DNA of 64,000 bases from KK5 sp034043675. GTDB taxonomy: Bacteria; Pseudomonadota; Gammaproteobacteria; Burkholderiales; Burkholderiaceae_C. Below are positions 41,122 to 50,217 of this stretch, in pieces. Positions within the stretch are counted from its first letter, which is position 1; each line of letters opens with the position of its first letter. Location: the NCBI RefSeq assembly GCF_034043675.1, contig NZ_JAXCLA010000004.1:186001-250000 (forward strand). The letters are read 5' to 3'. The translations under genes were made by a program, and so were the position numbers. The notes under the pieces were generated by a model. That model was not told the DNA's origin. It was given only the letters and a program-made list of their open reading frames with translations, and did no database searches.

Positions 41122-43041
41122 ATGTTTGAATTCGTTCGTCGCAATACGCGCCTGTTCCAGTTCCTGCTGCTGATCCTGATCCTGCCCTCGTTCGCCCTCG
41201 TCGGCATGCAGGGCTACACCAGCATGATGAGCGGCGCCAACGCCACCGTCGCCAGCGTGGACGGTCAGAAGATCACGCAGGCCGACTGGGACCAGACGCT
41301 CAGCGAGCAGTCCGCGCGCATCCGCAACCAGAACCCCAACGTCGACCCCAAGCTGTTCGACACGCCCGAGGCGAAGAAGGAAGCGCTGGACCTGCTCGTG
41401 CGCCAGCGCGTGATCCAGGCCGCCGCGACCCAAGCCCACTTCAACATCAGCGACGAGCAGCTGAACCGCACCTTCTGGACCGACCCTCAGTTCGCCATGC
41501 TGCGCACCGAAGACGGCAAGGTCAACGACGCCGTGCTGGTCGCCCAGGGCATGAGCTTCGCCGGCTTCGCCGACCGCCTGCGCCGCGAGATGGCGACGCA
41601 GCAGGTCACCCAGCCGATCCAGCGCTCGGCCACCGCCGCGAACAGCAATTCGGCCGTCGCCTTCGACGCGCTGCTGCAGCAGCGCTCGGTGCGCCTGCAG
41701 CACTTCGGCGCCAAGGATTTCGCCGCCAAGATCGAACCGAGCGACGCGGAGATCGAGGCCTTCTACAAGGACGAGAAGAACGCGAACGCCTTCAAGCTGC
41801 CCGAGACCGCGCAGATCCAGTACCTGGTGCTCGACCTCGACGCGCTGAAGAAGGACGTCACGGTCAACGAAGACGACCTGAAGAAGTACTACGACGAGAA
41901 CGCCTCGCGCTTCAACGTCGCTGAACAGCGCCGCGCCAGCCACATCCTGATCAAGGCCGACAAGAGCGCACCCTCCGCCGATCGCGCCAAGGCCAAGGCC
42001 CGCGCCGAGGAACTGCTGGCCGAAGCCCGCAAGAACCCGGCCGGTTTCGCCGACCTGGCCAAGAAGAACTCGCAGGACGAAGGCTCGGCCCCGAACGGCG
42101 GCGACCTCGACTGGTTCGCGCACAACGGCACGATGGTCAAGCCCTTCGAAGACGCCACCTTCGCGATGAAGCAGCAGGGCGAGATCAGCAATCTCGTCGA
42201 GTCCGACTTCGGCTATCACATCATCCAGCTGACCGGCATCCGCGGCGGCGACAAGAAGAGCTTCGCCGAAGTGCGGCCCGAGATCGAAGCCGAAGTCCGC
42301 AAGCAGCTGGCGCAGAAGCGCTTCAGCGAAGTGGCCGAGCAGTTCAACAACACCGTCTACGAGCAACCCGACAGCCTGCAGCCCGCCGCCGACAAGCTGA
42401 AGCTGCCGATCCAGACCGCCACCGTCCAGCGCACGCCCGCGCCCGGCGCCGTCGGCGTGCTGGCCTCGCCCAAGCTGCTGGAAGCCGTGTTCGCGAACGA
42501 CTCGCTGCAGAGCAAGCACAACACCAACGCGATCGAGACCGGCGCCAACCAGATGGCTGCCGCCCACGTCACGCAGTACAACCCGGCCCGCGTGCCGGCC
42601 CTGGCCGACATCAAGCCCAAGGTCCGCGAAATGCTGGTGGCCAAGCTGGCCGCCGCGCAGGCGGTCAAGGCCGGCCAGGAGCGCCTGGCCGCGCTGCAGA
42701 AAGGCGGCGCCGACGCCGCCGGCCTCGAAGCGCCGGCCACCGTCTCGCGCGCCAAGCCGGGCGAGCTGTCGCAGAAGCTGATGGAAGCGGTGATGGCCGC
42801 CGATGCATCCAAGCTGCCGGCCTACGTCGGCGTGGATGCCGGTGACGGCAACTACGTGGTCGCCCAGATCGACAAGGTCGAGCCGCGCGATCCCGCCATC
42901 ATCGATGCCAAGCGCGCCGCCCAGCAGTACGGCCAGGCCTGGGCCTCCGCCGAGACGCTCGCCTACTACAACGCTCTGAAGACGCGCTTCAAGGCGACGG
43001 TGAAGGTGCAAACGCCCTCCACAACGGGCACAGCACCCTGA
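41122..43041 (+). CDS. ppiD: periplasmic folding chaperone / peptidyl-prolyl isomerase PpiD
   Basis: A 639-residue membrane-anchored chaperone. One N-terminal transmembrane helix (LFQFLLLILILPSFALVGMQ) is followed by a SurA-like helical domain and a PPIC parvulin domain (about 270-365: RASHILIKADK, FADLAKKNSQDEGS, GGDLDWFA, ESDFGYHIIQLTGI). PpiD sits at the Sec translocon and helps newly exported proteins fold. The ATG at 41122 has GAGG six bases upstream. The position after hupB is the same as in E. coli. Confidence 0.92.
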   Translation: MFEFVRRNTRLFQFLLLILILPSFALVGMQGYTSMMSGANATVASVDGQKITQADWDQTLSEQSARIRNQNPNVDPKLFDTPEAKKEALDLLVRQRVIQAAATQAHFNISDEQLNRTFWTDPQFAMLRTEDGKVNDAVLVAQGMSFAGFADRLRREMATQQVTQPIQRSATAANSNSAVAFDALLQQRSVRLQHFGAKDFAAKIEPSDAEIEAFYKDEKNANAFKLPETAQIQYLVLDLDALKKDVTVNEDDLKKYYDENASRFNVAEQRRASHILIKADKSAPSADRAKAKARAEELLAEARKNPAGFADLAKKNSQDEGSAPNGGDLDWFAHNGTMVKPFEDATFAMKQQGEISNLVESDFGYHIIQLTGIRGGDKKSFAEVRPEIEAEVRKQLAQKRFSEVAEQFNNTVYEQPDSLQPAADKLKLPIQTATVQRTPAPGAVGVLASPKLLEAVFANDSLQSKHNTNAIETGANQMAAAHVTQYNPARVPALADIKPKVREMLVAKLAAAQAVKAGQERLAALQKGGADAAGLEAPATVSRAKPGELSQKLMEAVMAADASKLPAYVGVDAGDGNYVVAQIDKVEPRDPAIIDAKRAAQQYGQAWASAETLAYYNALKTRFKATVKVQTPSTTGTAP

Positions 43042-43100
43042 TCGACCAGGAATCTTCGCAAAATCTTCATGATTTTCCGAAAGTGACCAAAAACTCCGGC

Positions 43101-43106
43101 TAGAAT
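43101..43106 (+). promoter_or_regulatory. -10 element of the tRNA-His promoter
   Basis: TAGAAT stands 18 bases before the mature 5' end of tRNA-His, and GC-rich discriminator-like sequence follows, as is usual for stable RNA promoters. The -35 region (around 43076-43083, TTCCGAAA) is only a weak match. Confidence 0.5.
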
Positions 43107-43123
43107 GGCAGGCTCAACACAGC

Positions 43124-43200
43124 GGTGGTTGTAGCTCAGTTGGTAGAGTCCAGGATTGTGATTCCTGTTGTCGTGGGTTCGAGTCCCATCAGCCACCCCA
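43124..43200 (+). tRNA. tRNA-His (anticodon GTG)
   Basis: The acceptor stem GTGGTTG pairs with CAGCCAC with one G-T pair, and the extra G at -1 (43124) opposite C73 is the histidine identity element. The anticodon loop ATTGTGATT contains GTG, the T-arm is GGGTTCGAGTCCC, and CCA is encoded (43198-43200). Confidence 0.97.
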
Positions 43201-43209
43201 AGTAAATCA

Positions 43210-43241
43210 GAGAGCCCGGAGTCGCAAGACCCCGGGCTCTC
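43210..43241 (+). terminator. hairpin downstream of tRNA-His
   Basis: A 10-base-pair stem GAGAGCCCGG (43210-43219) with CCGGGCTCTC (43232-43241). No clear T-run follows, so it may be a processing or rho-assisted stop rather than a full intrinsic terminator. Confidence 0.6.
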
Positions 43242-43263
43242 GTCATTTGCGGCAGCCACCCGC

Positions 43264-44163
43264 ATGGCCTACATCGGAAGATTCGCGCCCTCACCCACCG
43301 GCCCGCTGCATGCGGGTTCGCTGGTCGCCGCGCTTGCGAGCTGGCTGGATGCTCGCGCGCAGGGTGGTCGCTGGCTGGTGCGCATCGAGGACGTGGACAC
43401 GCCGCGCTGTCCGCCGGGCACCGACCGCCTGATCCTCGACCAGCTCGCCCGCTGCGGCCTGCTGCCAGACGAAGCGCCGCTCTGGCAGTCCGCTCGAACT
43501 GAGCGTTATGCCGAAGTGCTGGAGCAGCTGAAGCTGCAAGGCTGGGCCTACCCCTGCGGCTGCTCGCGCAAGGACATCGCCGCACTGGCCGCCGCGCCGC
43601 ACGAGCGCCACGGCGAGCTGGTCTACCCCGGCACCTGCCGCGACGGCCTGCACGGCAAGCAGGCCCGCGCCTGGCGCCTGCTCACCACGGCCGACCAGGC
43701 TCATACGCAGCCGCTCTCGATCGACTGGCACGACCGCCGCCTCGGCGCGCAGCGCCAGTGCCTCAGCACCGCTGTCGGCGACTTCGTGCTCAAGCGTGCC
43801 GACGGCCTCTGGGCCTACCAGCTCGCCGTCGTCGTCGACGACGCGGACCAGGGCATCACCGACATCGTCCGCGGCGAGGACCTCGCCGACAACACGCCAC
43901 GCCAGATCCGCCTGCAGCAACTGCTCGGCCTGCCGCTGCTGCGCTCTCTGCACACGCCGCTGGTGCTCGGTGCCGACGGCGAGAAGCTGTCCAAGCAGAA
44001 CGGTGCCGCGGCGCTCGATCTGAGCAGCCCGGAGGAGGCGCTGCGCCAGGCGGCGATGCACCTGGGCCTGACCTTGCAGGCGCGCGGTTTGCCGGAACTC
44101 CTTTCCGAAGCCGTGGCCGCGTGGCCGGCGCAGCTCAAGCGGTGGCATGATGCCGCCCACTGA
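43264..44163 (+). CDS. gluQ: tRNA glutamyl-Q(34) synthetase
   Basis: A 299-residue truncated glutamyl-tRNA synthetase paralogue (YadB) lacking the anticodon-binding domain; it attaches glutamate to queuosine at position 34 of tRNA-Asp. The HIGH-type motif is APSPTGPLHAGS at residue 8, and the KMSKS equivalent is EKLSKQNG. The Zn site is suggested by YPCGCSRKD and YPGTCRDG. The ATG at 43264 fits the family start; upstream in-frame sequence runs into tRNA-His. Confidence 0.93.
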   Translation: MAYIGRFAPSPTGPLHAGSLVAALASWLDARAQGGRWLVRIEDVDTPRCPPGTDRLILDQLARCGLLPDEAPLWQSARTERYAEVLEQLKLQGWAYPCGCSRKDIAALAAAPHERHGELVYPGTCRDGLHGKQARAWRLLTTADQAHTQPLSIDWHDRRLGAQRQCLSTAVGDFVLKRADGLWAYQLAVVVDDADQGITDIVRGEDLADNTPRQIRLQQLLGLPLLRSLHTPLVLGADGEKLSKQNGAAALDLSSPEEALRQAAMHLGLTLQARGLPELLSEAVAAWPAQLKRWHDAAH

Positions 44164-44192
44164 ATATTTCACCTGAAGAGAAGAAGGACCTC

Positions 44193-44921
44193 ATGAACAC
44201 GAGCACCACGGCCAGCGGCCTGCAGTACGAAGATACCGTCGTCGGCGACGGCGCCGTGGCCAAGTCCGGCCACGACGTCACCGTGCACTACACCGGCTGG
44301 CTTTTCAAGGACGGCGCCAAGGGCGAGAAGTTCGATTCCAGCCTCGACCGCGGCGAGCCCTTCCAGTTCGAACTCGATGCCGGCATGGTCATCGGCGGCT
44401 GGGATGAAGGCGTGCAGGGCATGAAGATCGGCGGCAAGCGCACGCTGGTCATCCCGCCCGAACTCGGCTACGGCGCGCGCGGCGCCGGCGGCGTGATCCC
44501 GCCGAACGCGACCCTGCTGTTCGAAGTGCAGCTGCTGGCCCTGGCCGGCGGCGACGAGCCGATCGAGCTGAACCTGCACACGACCGGCAGCGGCCTGCAG
44601 TACGAAGACACGGTCGTCGGCAGCGGCGACGAGGCCAAGGCCGGCCAGCGCGTCACCGTCCACTACACCGGCTGGCTCTACAAGGACGGTTCGCGCGGCA
44701 AGAAGTTCGATTCGAGCAAGGACCGCCGCGATCCGTTCCGCTTCAAGCTGGCCGGCGGCGAAGTCATCAAGGGCTGGGACGAAGGCGTGCAGGGCATGAA
44801 GGTCGGCGGCACGCGCATGCTGGTGATCCCGGCCGAGTTGGGCTACGGCGCACGCGGCGCCGGCGGCGTGATCCCGCCCAACGCGACGCTGCTGTTCGAG
44901 GTGGAACTGCTCGCTGTCTGA
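44193..44921 (+). CDS. tandem two-domain FKBP-type peptidyl-prolyl isomerase
   Basis: A 242-residue cytoplasmic protein (no signal peptide) built of two full FKBP domains, about residues 5-115 and 125-242. Each has VTVHYTGWL, FDSS, a V-I-x-GWDEGVQGMK segment, GYGARGAGGVIPPNATLLFEV and the aromatic/hydrophobic pocket residues. The domains are roughly two-thirds identical by eye, so this is an internal duplication. Simple bacterial FKBPs have one domain of about 115 residues, so the tandem form is uncommon. It probably acts as a folding catalyst with a two-site grip. Confidence 0.92.
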   Translation: MNTSTTASGLQYEDTVVGDGAVAKSGHDVTVHYTGWLFKDGAKGEKFDSSLDRGEPFQFELDAGMVIGGWDEGVQGMKIGGKRTLVIPPELGYGARGAGGVIPPNATLLFEVQLLALAGGDEPIELNLHTTGSGLQYEDTVVGSGDEAKAGQRVTVHYTGWLYKDGSRGKKFDSSKDRRDPFRFKLAGGEVIKGWDEGVQGMKVGGTRMLVIPAELGYGARGAGGVIPPNATLLFEVELLAV

Positions 44922-44942
44922 TTTCATTCAAGGTACGTAACA

Positions 44943-44967
44943 AGGGCCCGCTCAGCGGGCCTTTTTT
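44943..44967 (+). terminator. rho-independent terminator after the FKBP gene
   Basis: GGCCCGC (44945-44951) pairs with GCGGGCC (44955-44961) and is followed at once by six T residues. It lies 22 bases beyond the stop codon. Confidence 0.9.
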
Positions 44968-45014
44968 CATTAAGCTGACACGACACAAGAACGAACGGCG
45001 GAGGCGAGACGGAC

Positions 45015-45767
45015 ATGCTTGCACTCGACCAACTGTTGCACTACTGGCTTGCCGACCAATGGGCAGCCAACGTGCTGATGTTCATGCACTTGCTCGGCGC
45101 GATGCTGCTGGGCCTGGCGCTTGGCTACGAACGCACCTACCACGGCCGCGCCGCCGGCATGCGCACCTACGCGCTGGTCTGCATGGCCTCCTGCGCGGTC
45201 ACCGTGCTGGTGGCCTATCCGCACCAGTGGTTCGGTGGCCACCTCGGCCTCTCGGGTACGCCGCCGTTCACCGATCCCACCCGCGTGATGCAGGGCGTGC
45301 TGACCGGCGTCGGCTTCCTCGGCGCGGGCGTCATCATGCGCGAGGGCATGAACATCAGCGGCCTCACCACCGCCGCCTCGCTGTGGGTGGCGGCCGCGCT
45401 GGGCATCGTCGTCGGCATGGGCTTCTACCTCACCGCCTTCGTGCTGACCCTGCTGTGCGCCAGCCTGATGATGTGGGGTGCCAAGCTCGAATCGAAGCTG
45501 CCTTCGCACCCGGCCATCGCCGTCACGATCCGCGGCGTGCCGCAGCGGCACTTCGAGCAGGCGGAACTGGCCGCTTTCGCCATCAAGCTCGGCTACCGCT
45601 TCGCACCGGGCTCGCTGAACATCGAGTACCGCGAGCAATGCGAGGAATGGCGCTTCGTCTGCACCGCGATGGAGAACTACAAGGGCCAGACGCTGACGCG
45701 CTTCTCCAGCCGCCTGAACGAGCTTCACGGCCTGGCCTATTTCAAGGTCACGCACGCCAGGAACTAG
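45015..45767 (+). CDS. MgtC/SapB-family membrane protein
   Basis: A 250-residue inner-membrane protein. The MgtC signature regions are present: LLGAMLLGLALGYERTYHGRAAGMRTYALV with the conserved Glu-Arg, and GVGFLGAGVIMREGMNISGLTTAASLWVAAALG (described here in parts; residues about 95-130). The C-terminal 80 residues form a soluble domain of the kind found in longer MgtC homologues. The family is linked to growth at low magnesium, to virulence and to inhibition of F-type ATPase; this copy's role is unproven. Confidence 0.88.
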   Translation: MLALDQLLHYWLADQWAANVLMFMHLLGAMLLGLALGYERTYHGRAAGMRTYALVCMASCAVTVLVAYPHQWFGGHLGLSGTPPFTDPTRVMQGVLTGVGFLGAGVIMREGMNISGLTTAASLWVAAALGIVVGMGFYLTAFVLTLLCASLMMWGAKLESKLPSHPAIAVTIRGVPQRHFEQAELAAFAIKLGYRFAPGSLNIEYREQCEEWRFVCTAMENYKGQTLTRFSSRLNELHGLAYFKVTHARN

Positions 45768-45883
45768 CGACACGCGTAGACCGGACCATGACAGCCCGGT
45801 CATCTCATCGTCATCGGCGACTTCGATAGTTCTCGGGTCGGCACCACGCGGTGCCGCCGTCCGAAAACCATCAAGGAGTCACG

Positions 45884-46462
45884 ATGAAAACGACCGCCCT
45901 CCTCGCCGCACTGGCACTGGCGCTTGCTGCCGCCGCCTCGGCCCAGGCCACGACGATCGCGCTGCCGGCCGACGGCAACTGGCAGGAATTCACCGTCGAC
46001 AACTTCGTCGCGCCCTCCTTCGGCACCGACTGGATCGACTACACCGACGGCTCTGCCCTGCACTTCGACTTCACCGTCCCGGCCGGCTTTGTCGCCACGC
46101 TGACGGTCGTCGACAACGGCTTCGCCGGCGACACCTTCACCGTGCGCAACGGCGCGATGATGCTGGGCGCGACCTCCTCGGTGGCGACCGGCACGATCGC
46201 CGGCGACACGGTCTTCGACTTCGACGAAGCACTGGCCAACCCGGCCTACAGCCGCGGCGTCTTCACGCTCGGCGCCGGCAGCTACAGCATCAACGGCTCG
46301 CTGCTGCAGTCGGTGCTGGACGACGGCGGCCAGCCGCTGAACTCGACCAGCGGCGCGCTGAAGCTCAATGTCAGCGCCGTGCCCGAGCCCGCCAGCATCG
46401 CCCTGCTGCTCGCCGGCCTCGGCGTCGTCGGTTTCCTGTCCGCCCGCGCCCGCCGCAACTGA
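45884..46462 (+). CDS. second PEP-CTERM sorting domain protein
   Basis: A 192-residue exported protein with a signal peptide (KTTALLAALALALAAAAS, cleavage after AQA). The body is rich in Asp, Thr, Gly and aromatic residues and looks like a small beta-sandwich. The C-terminus is VPEPASIALLLAGLGVVGFL followed by SARARRN, a clear PEP-CTERM tail for exosortase. A ribosome site (AAGGAG) precedes the ATG at 45884. It is 14 bases upstream of the nucleotidase gene, so the two are probably co-transcribed. Confidence 0.9.
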   Translation: MKTTALLAALALALAAAASAQATTIALPADGNWQEFTVDNFVAPSFGTDWIDYTDGSALHFDFTVPAGFVATLTVVDNGFAGDTFTVRNGAMMLGATSSVATGTIAGDTVFDFDEALANPAYSRGVFTLGAGSYSINGSLLQSVLDDGGQPLNSTSGALKLNVSAVPEPASIALLLAGLGVVGFLSARARRN

Positions 46463-46476
46463 GAGGAGCCATCACC

Positions 46477-48390
46477 ATGAAGAACATCCTCCGCACGCTG
46501 GCAGCCAGCGCCGCCCTCGCCTGCGCCGGCATCGCTGCTGCTCAGACCGCGCCGATCACCGTCAAGATCATCGGCTTCAACGATTTCCACGGCAATCTGC
46601 AGACACCGGGCACCTTCGGCGTCAACACGATCGTACCGGCGGCCCAGCGCCCGCTGGTCGGTGGCGCCGAATACCTGGCCGCCTACGTCGCGCGGCTGAA
46701 GGCGCAGAACCCGCTGAACGTCGTCGTCGGCGCCGGTGACATGGTCAGCGCCTCGCCGCTGATCTCTGCCCTGTTCTTCGACGAACCGACGGTCGAGGCG
46801 CTGAACCACGTAGGCCTGGAGTTCACCTCGGTCGGCAACCACGAGTTCGACCACGGCTCGACCGAGCTGAAGCGCCTGCAGAACGGCGGCTGCAAGATCA
46901 CCAACGGCCAGCCCGACCCGAACAGCTGCAAGGGCCTCGGCTCCCGCGCGCCCGGCACCTTCGACGGCGCCAAGTTCCAGTACCTGTCGGCCAACGTGAT
47001 CGAGACGGCCACCGGCAAGACGCTGCTCGCGCCCTACGGCATCAAGTCCTTCAACGGCGTCAAGATCGCCTTCATCGGTATGACCTTGAAGGGCACGCCC
47101 GGCATCGTCACGCCCACCGGTGTGGCCGGCCTGCAGTTCAACGACGAAGCCGACACCGTCAATGCGCTGGTGCCGCGGCTGCGCACCCAGGGCATCGAGG
47201 CGATCGTCGTGCTGGTCCACCAGGGTGGCTTCCAGACCAGCCCCAACGTCGGCGACATCAACGGCTGCGACGGCAACCTGAAGAACGCCGACGGCACCGC
47301 TTCCGACATCGCCAACATCGTCAGCCGCCTGGACGACGCGGTGGACCTCGTCATCAGCGCCCATACCCACGCCGCCTACAACTGCTCCGCCAACACGGTC
47401 GACGTGGTCAACAACGGCGGCACCGCCAAGATCACCGCGCGCCCGACCGGCCTGCCGAACAAGACCGGCCGCCTGATCCCCGTCACCAGCGCCAGCGCCT
47501 TCGGCCGCATCGTCACCGATGTGGACGTGACGCTCGATCCGAAGACCCGCCAGGTGCTCGCCGTCGCGCCGACCAACCGCCTCGTCGACGAGACCGATCC
47601 GGCCATCAAGCAGGCCATCGCGACGGACCCGACGGTGCAGAACATCGTCAACGGCTACAACGCGCTGGTCTCGCCGCTGTCCGGCCGCGTCATCGCGACG
47701 ATCAGCCGCGCCCTGCCCAACAGCGCCAACGGTGCCGGCGAAATGCCCGCCGGCGACCTGATCGCCGACGCGCAGCTGCAGGCCACGCAGCCCGCCAACC
47801 TGGGCGGCTCGCAGATCGCGTTCATGAACGCCGGCGGCGTGCGCAACCCCGGCTTCGCCCCGGCCGGTGTCAGCTACCCGTACAACCTGACCTACGGCGA
47901 CGCTTTCACGGTCCAGCCCTTCGGCAACACGCTGGTCACGATGACCCTGACCGCCCAGCAGATCAAGAACGTGCTGGAGCAGCAGTTCAACGGCTGCATG
48001 GGCCAGACGGCCAACCGCGTGATGCAGATCTCCAACGGCTTCAAGTACAGCTGGAAGGCATCGGCCCCGGCCTGCTCGAAAATCGTCGACGTCTCGCTGA
48101 CCCCGACTGACGTGAGCACGGTGCCGCCGCAGGCCACCGGCGCAGCGGAAGTCATCGTCGCCAACGGCGTCGTGCTGAACCCGACGAAGACCTACCGCGT
48201 GACGGTCAACAACTTCATGGCCACCGGCGGCGACGGTTTCACGGTGCTGATCGGCGGCACCAACCAGCTCGGCGGCGCCCAGGACATCGACGCGCTGACC
48301 GCCTACCTGAGCGGCTACAAGGCTCCCGCCGCGGCCTACGACCCGGCGCAGCCGGCACTGGCGATCCCGCGCATCACGCAGCTGCCTTGA
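46477..48390 (+). CDS. secreted bifunctional metallophosphatase/5'-nucleotidase
   Basis: A 637-residue protein of the UshA/CpdB superfamily with a signal peptide (cleavage after AAAQ). The N-terminal metallophosphatase domain shows FNDFHGNL, GAGDMVSASPL, GNHEFDHGS, and HTHAAYN, which supply the two-metal site. The C-terminal 5'-nucleotidase domain has MNAGGVRNPGF and the substrate-binding region near NVLEQQFNG. It probably hydrolyses nucleotides or phosphodiesters in the periplasm or outside the cell to recover phosphate and nucleosides. No PEP-CTERM tail of its own. Confidence 0.9.
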   Translation: MKNILRTLAASAALACAGIAAAQTAPITVKIIGFNDFHGNLQTPGTFGVNTIVPAAQRPLVGGAEYLAAYVARLKAQNPLNVVVGAGDMVSASPLISALFFDEPTVEALNHVGLEFTSVGNHEFDHGSTELKRLQNGGCKITNGQPDPNSCKGLGSRAPGTFDGAKFQYLSANVIETATGKTLLAPYGIKSFNGVKIAFIGMTLKGTPGIVTPTGVAGLQFNDEADTVNALVPRLRTQGIEAIVVLVHQGGFQTSPNVGDINGCDGNLKNADGTASDIANIVSRLDDAVDLVISAHTHAAYNCSANTVDVVNNGGTAKITARPTGLPNKTGRLIPVTSASAFGRIVTDVDVTLDPKTRQVLAVAPTNRLVDETDPAIKQAIATDPTVQNIVNGYNALVSPLSGRVIATISRALPNSANGAGEMPAGDLIADAQLQATQPANLGGSQIAFMNAGGVRNPGFAPAGVSYPYNLTYGDAFTVQPFGNTLVTMTLTAQQIKNVLEQQFNGCMGQTANRVMQISNGFKYSWKASAPACSKIVDVSLTPTDVSTVPPQATGAAEVIVANGVVLNPTKTYRVTVNNFMATGGDGFTVLIGGTNQLGGAQDIDALTAYLSGYKAPAAAYDPAQPALAIPRITQLP

Positions 48391-49445
48391 TGCTGAAGGG
48401 TCTCCTGCTCGCGGGGCTGGCGCTGGCCTGCGCCGGCCTCGCGCACGCCGACGCGCGGACCGACTTCCTCGCTCGCGGCGAGGCCGAACTCCAGCGCGGC
48501 GAGAACACCGCCGCGCTCGACGACTTCGAACGCGCATCGATGATGCGCCACGAGGCCGATGCGGAAATCGGCGTGATCCGTGCGGCGATGCAAGACGGGC
48601 AGTACCGCCGCGCATTGGCCTTCGTCGCGCACACGGCCGGTGTGCACCTGGACCATGTGGACGCCGGCGCGCTGTACGCCTGGCTGCTCTACGTCGGCGG
48701 GCAGCAGGAGCTGGCCCGGCGCACCCTCGCCCATTGGCAGGAACGGGCACCGGACGACGCCATGCTCGCCGAGGTCGCTCGTGCCTTCGCGCAGGATATT
48801 CCGGCGGTCGGCGGCGTGCTGCTGCAGTCGCCCCATCGCTATGCGCCATGGGCCGTCGGCGACCGGCCGCCCGCCGATGCGCGCTTCGCCAGCAATGGCG
48901 TGCTGATCGGCGACGGCTCGCTGGCGCTGGCGCCGGCCGTCGACGGCGACACGGTCTGGGTCCGCAACGGCCTCGGCCAGGCGAGCGCCGCCACCGTGGA
49001 CCGCAGCGACGCTGCCTTGCAGGCGGCCGGCCTCGTGCTGCTGCGCCTGCAGACACCGCTGGGCACCGGCGCTGCCGTCTCGGCCGCGCGCGAACCCTTC
49101 GCCGGCGGCCCGGGCTTCGCGCTGCAGTTCTCGCCCGGCACCGAGCCGGGCTGGCCCATCCTGTCGCAAGGCTTTCTCGGCGCGCAGGCCGGGCCGCTGC
49201 GGCGGCTGGGCTTCGCCCTGGCCGGCTCCTCGCGAGGCGCGCCGGTGCTTGATCGCCAGGGCCGGCTGGCCGGCATCGTCGTCAGCGCACCGGCCGGAAG
49301 CGATCCGCTGTGGCTGCCGCTGGCACGCTGGCCCGGCGCGCCCGCCGCCCCCGAAGACGCGGCACCGCCGCAGAAGAGCCTGATGTCACCCGACCAAGCC
49401 TACGAACTCGGGATGCGCCTCGCGCTGCAGGTTCTGCAGCGCTGA
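48390..49445 (+). CDS. periplasmic TPR-like protein with trypsin-like (probably inactive) domain
   Basis: A 351-residue protein with a signal peptide (LLLAGLALACAGLAHA). The first half has helical TPR-like repeats (ARTDFLARGEAELQRGENTA, then a second near residue 70). The second half resembles a trypsin/DegP fold: SNGVLIGDGSLALA as first strand, and GSSRGAPVLDRQGRLAGIVVS, which corresponds to the GNSGGPLLD catalytic-serine region. The expected catalytic His after the first strand is missing, so this is probably a pseudo-protease. Its ATG overlaps the nucleotidase stop (TGATG), so the two are coupled. Confidence 0.65.
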   Translation: MLKGLLLAGLALACAGLAHADARTDFLARGEAELQRGENTAALDDFERASMMRHEADAEIGVIRAAMQDGQYRRALAFVAHTAGVHLDHVDAGALYAWLLYVGGQQELARRTLAHWQERAPDDAMLAEVARAFAQDIPAVGGVLLQSPHRYAPWAVGDRPPADARFASNGVLIGDGSLALAPAVDGDTVWVRNGLGQASAATVDRSDAALQAAGLVLLRLQTPLGTGAAVSAAREPFAGGPGFALQFSPGTEPGWPILSQGFLGAQAGPLRRLGFALAGSSRGAPVLDRQGRLAGIVVSAPAGSDPLWLPLARWPGAPAAPEDAAPPQKSLMSPDQAYELGMRLALQVLQR

Positions 49446-49452
49446 GGCGGCG

Positions 49453-50217
49453 TCACTTCTTCCGGATCAGCTTGATCTGGAACAGCTTCGGCCACAGCTT
49501 GCCGGTGACGAACAGCCGCTTGGTCGCCGCGTCATAAGCGATGCCGTTGAGCACGTCGACCTGACCGGTGCGGAACATCGGCGAGAGCAGGCCGGTGAGG
49601 TCGATCCAGCCGAGCACCTTGCCGCTGGCCGGGTCGATGCGGGCGATGCGGTCGGTCTGCCAGATGTTGGCGTAGATCTCGCCATCCACCCATTCGAGCT
49701 CGTTGAGCTGCGTCACAGGCTTGCCGTCGGCGGTGACCTTGACGCGGCGCTTCTCCTTCAACGTGGCCGGGTCGATGAAGCGCAGTTCGGCCGTGCCGTC
49801 GCTCTGGATCAGCTCGGTCTTGTTCTTCGTCAGGCCCCAGCCCTCGCCGGCGTAGCTGAACTTCTTGACGAAGGAGAAGTCGCCGAGCTTCAGCACGAAG
49901 CCGAGCTGGGTCTGCCAGGTCAGGCCGATGATCTGGTCGCCCCAGTCGACGATGCCCTCGCCGAACAGGTCCGATGGCAGGGTCGTGCCCTGCAGCACTT
50001 CGCCCGTCTCCAGCCGCACCTTGCGCACAGAGGAGCGCCCCTCCAGCCCGGTGCTCTCGTAGAGGAAGCCGTCCTTGAAGAAAAGGCCCTCGGTGAAGGC
50101 CTGCGGGTCGTGCGGATAGCTGCGCACGATCTCGAAGCCGTAGACGGGGATGTCCGCCGCATGCGCCGCGCCGGCCAGCAGCAGCGTGACCAGCAGGCTC
50201 GCGATTCTCTTAACCAT
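49453..50217 (-). CDS. glutaminyl-peptide cyclotransferase
   Basis: A 254-residue exported enzyme of the plant/bacterial beta-propeller glutaminyl cyclase family, which converts N-terminal Gln to pyroglutamate. A signal peptide (IASLLVTLLLAGAAHA) leads to FEIVRSYPHDPQAFTEGLFF, LYESTGLEGRSSVRKV and LNELEWVDGEIYANIW, the hallmark blades with the conserved Glu residues. The gene starts within the last codons of the SMC-like gene, with a GGAGG site before its ATG, so it is the fourth gene of that operon. Whether that link is functional is unknown. Confidence 0.92.
   Translation of the reverse strand: MVKRIASLLVTLLLAGAAHAADIPVYGFEIVRSYPHDPQAFTEGLFFKDGFLYESTGLEGRSSVRKVRLETGEVLQGTTLPSDLFGEGIVDWGDQIIGLTWQTQLGFVLKLGDFSFVKKFSYAGEGWGLTKNKTELIQSDGTAELRFIDPATLKEKRRVKVTADGKPVTQLNELEWVDGEIYANIWQTDRIARIDPASGKVLGWIDLTGLLSPMFRTGQVDVLNGIAYDAATKRLFVTGKLWPKLFQIKLIRKK

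Noticed and set aside
45776..45860. Short GC-rich inverted repeats before the second PEP-CTERM gene
   Set aside because: The stems are only six bases and have no T-run or operator symmetry I can defend; this occurs often by chance in GC-rich DNA.
46282..49056. 924-codon open frame on the minus strand
   Set aside because: It is antisense to the nucleotidase and neighbouring genes, which have clear motifs and signal peptides; the shadow frame has none.
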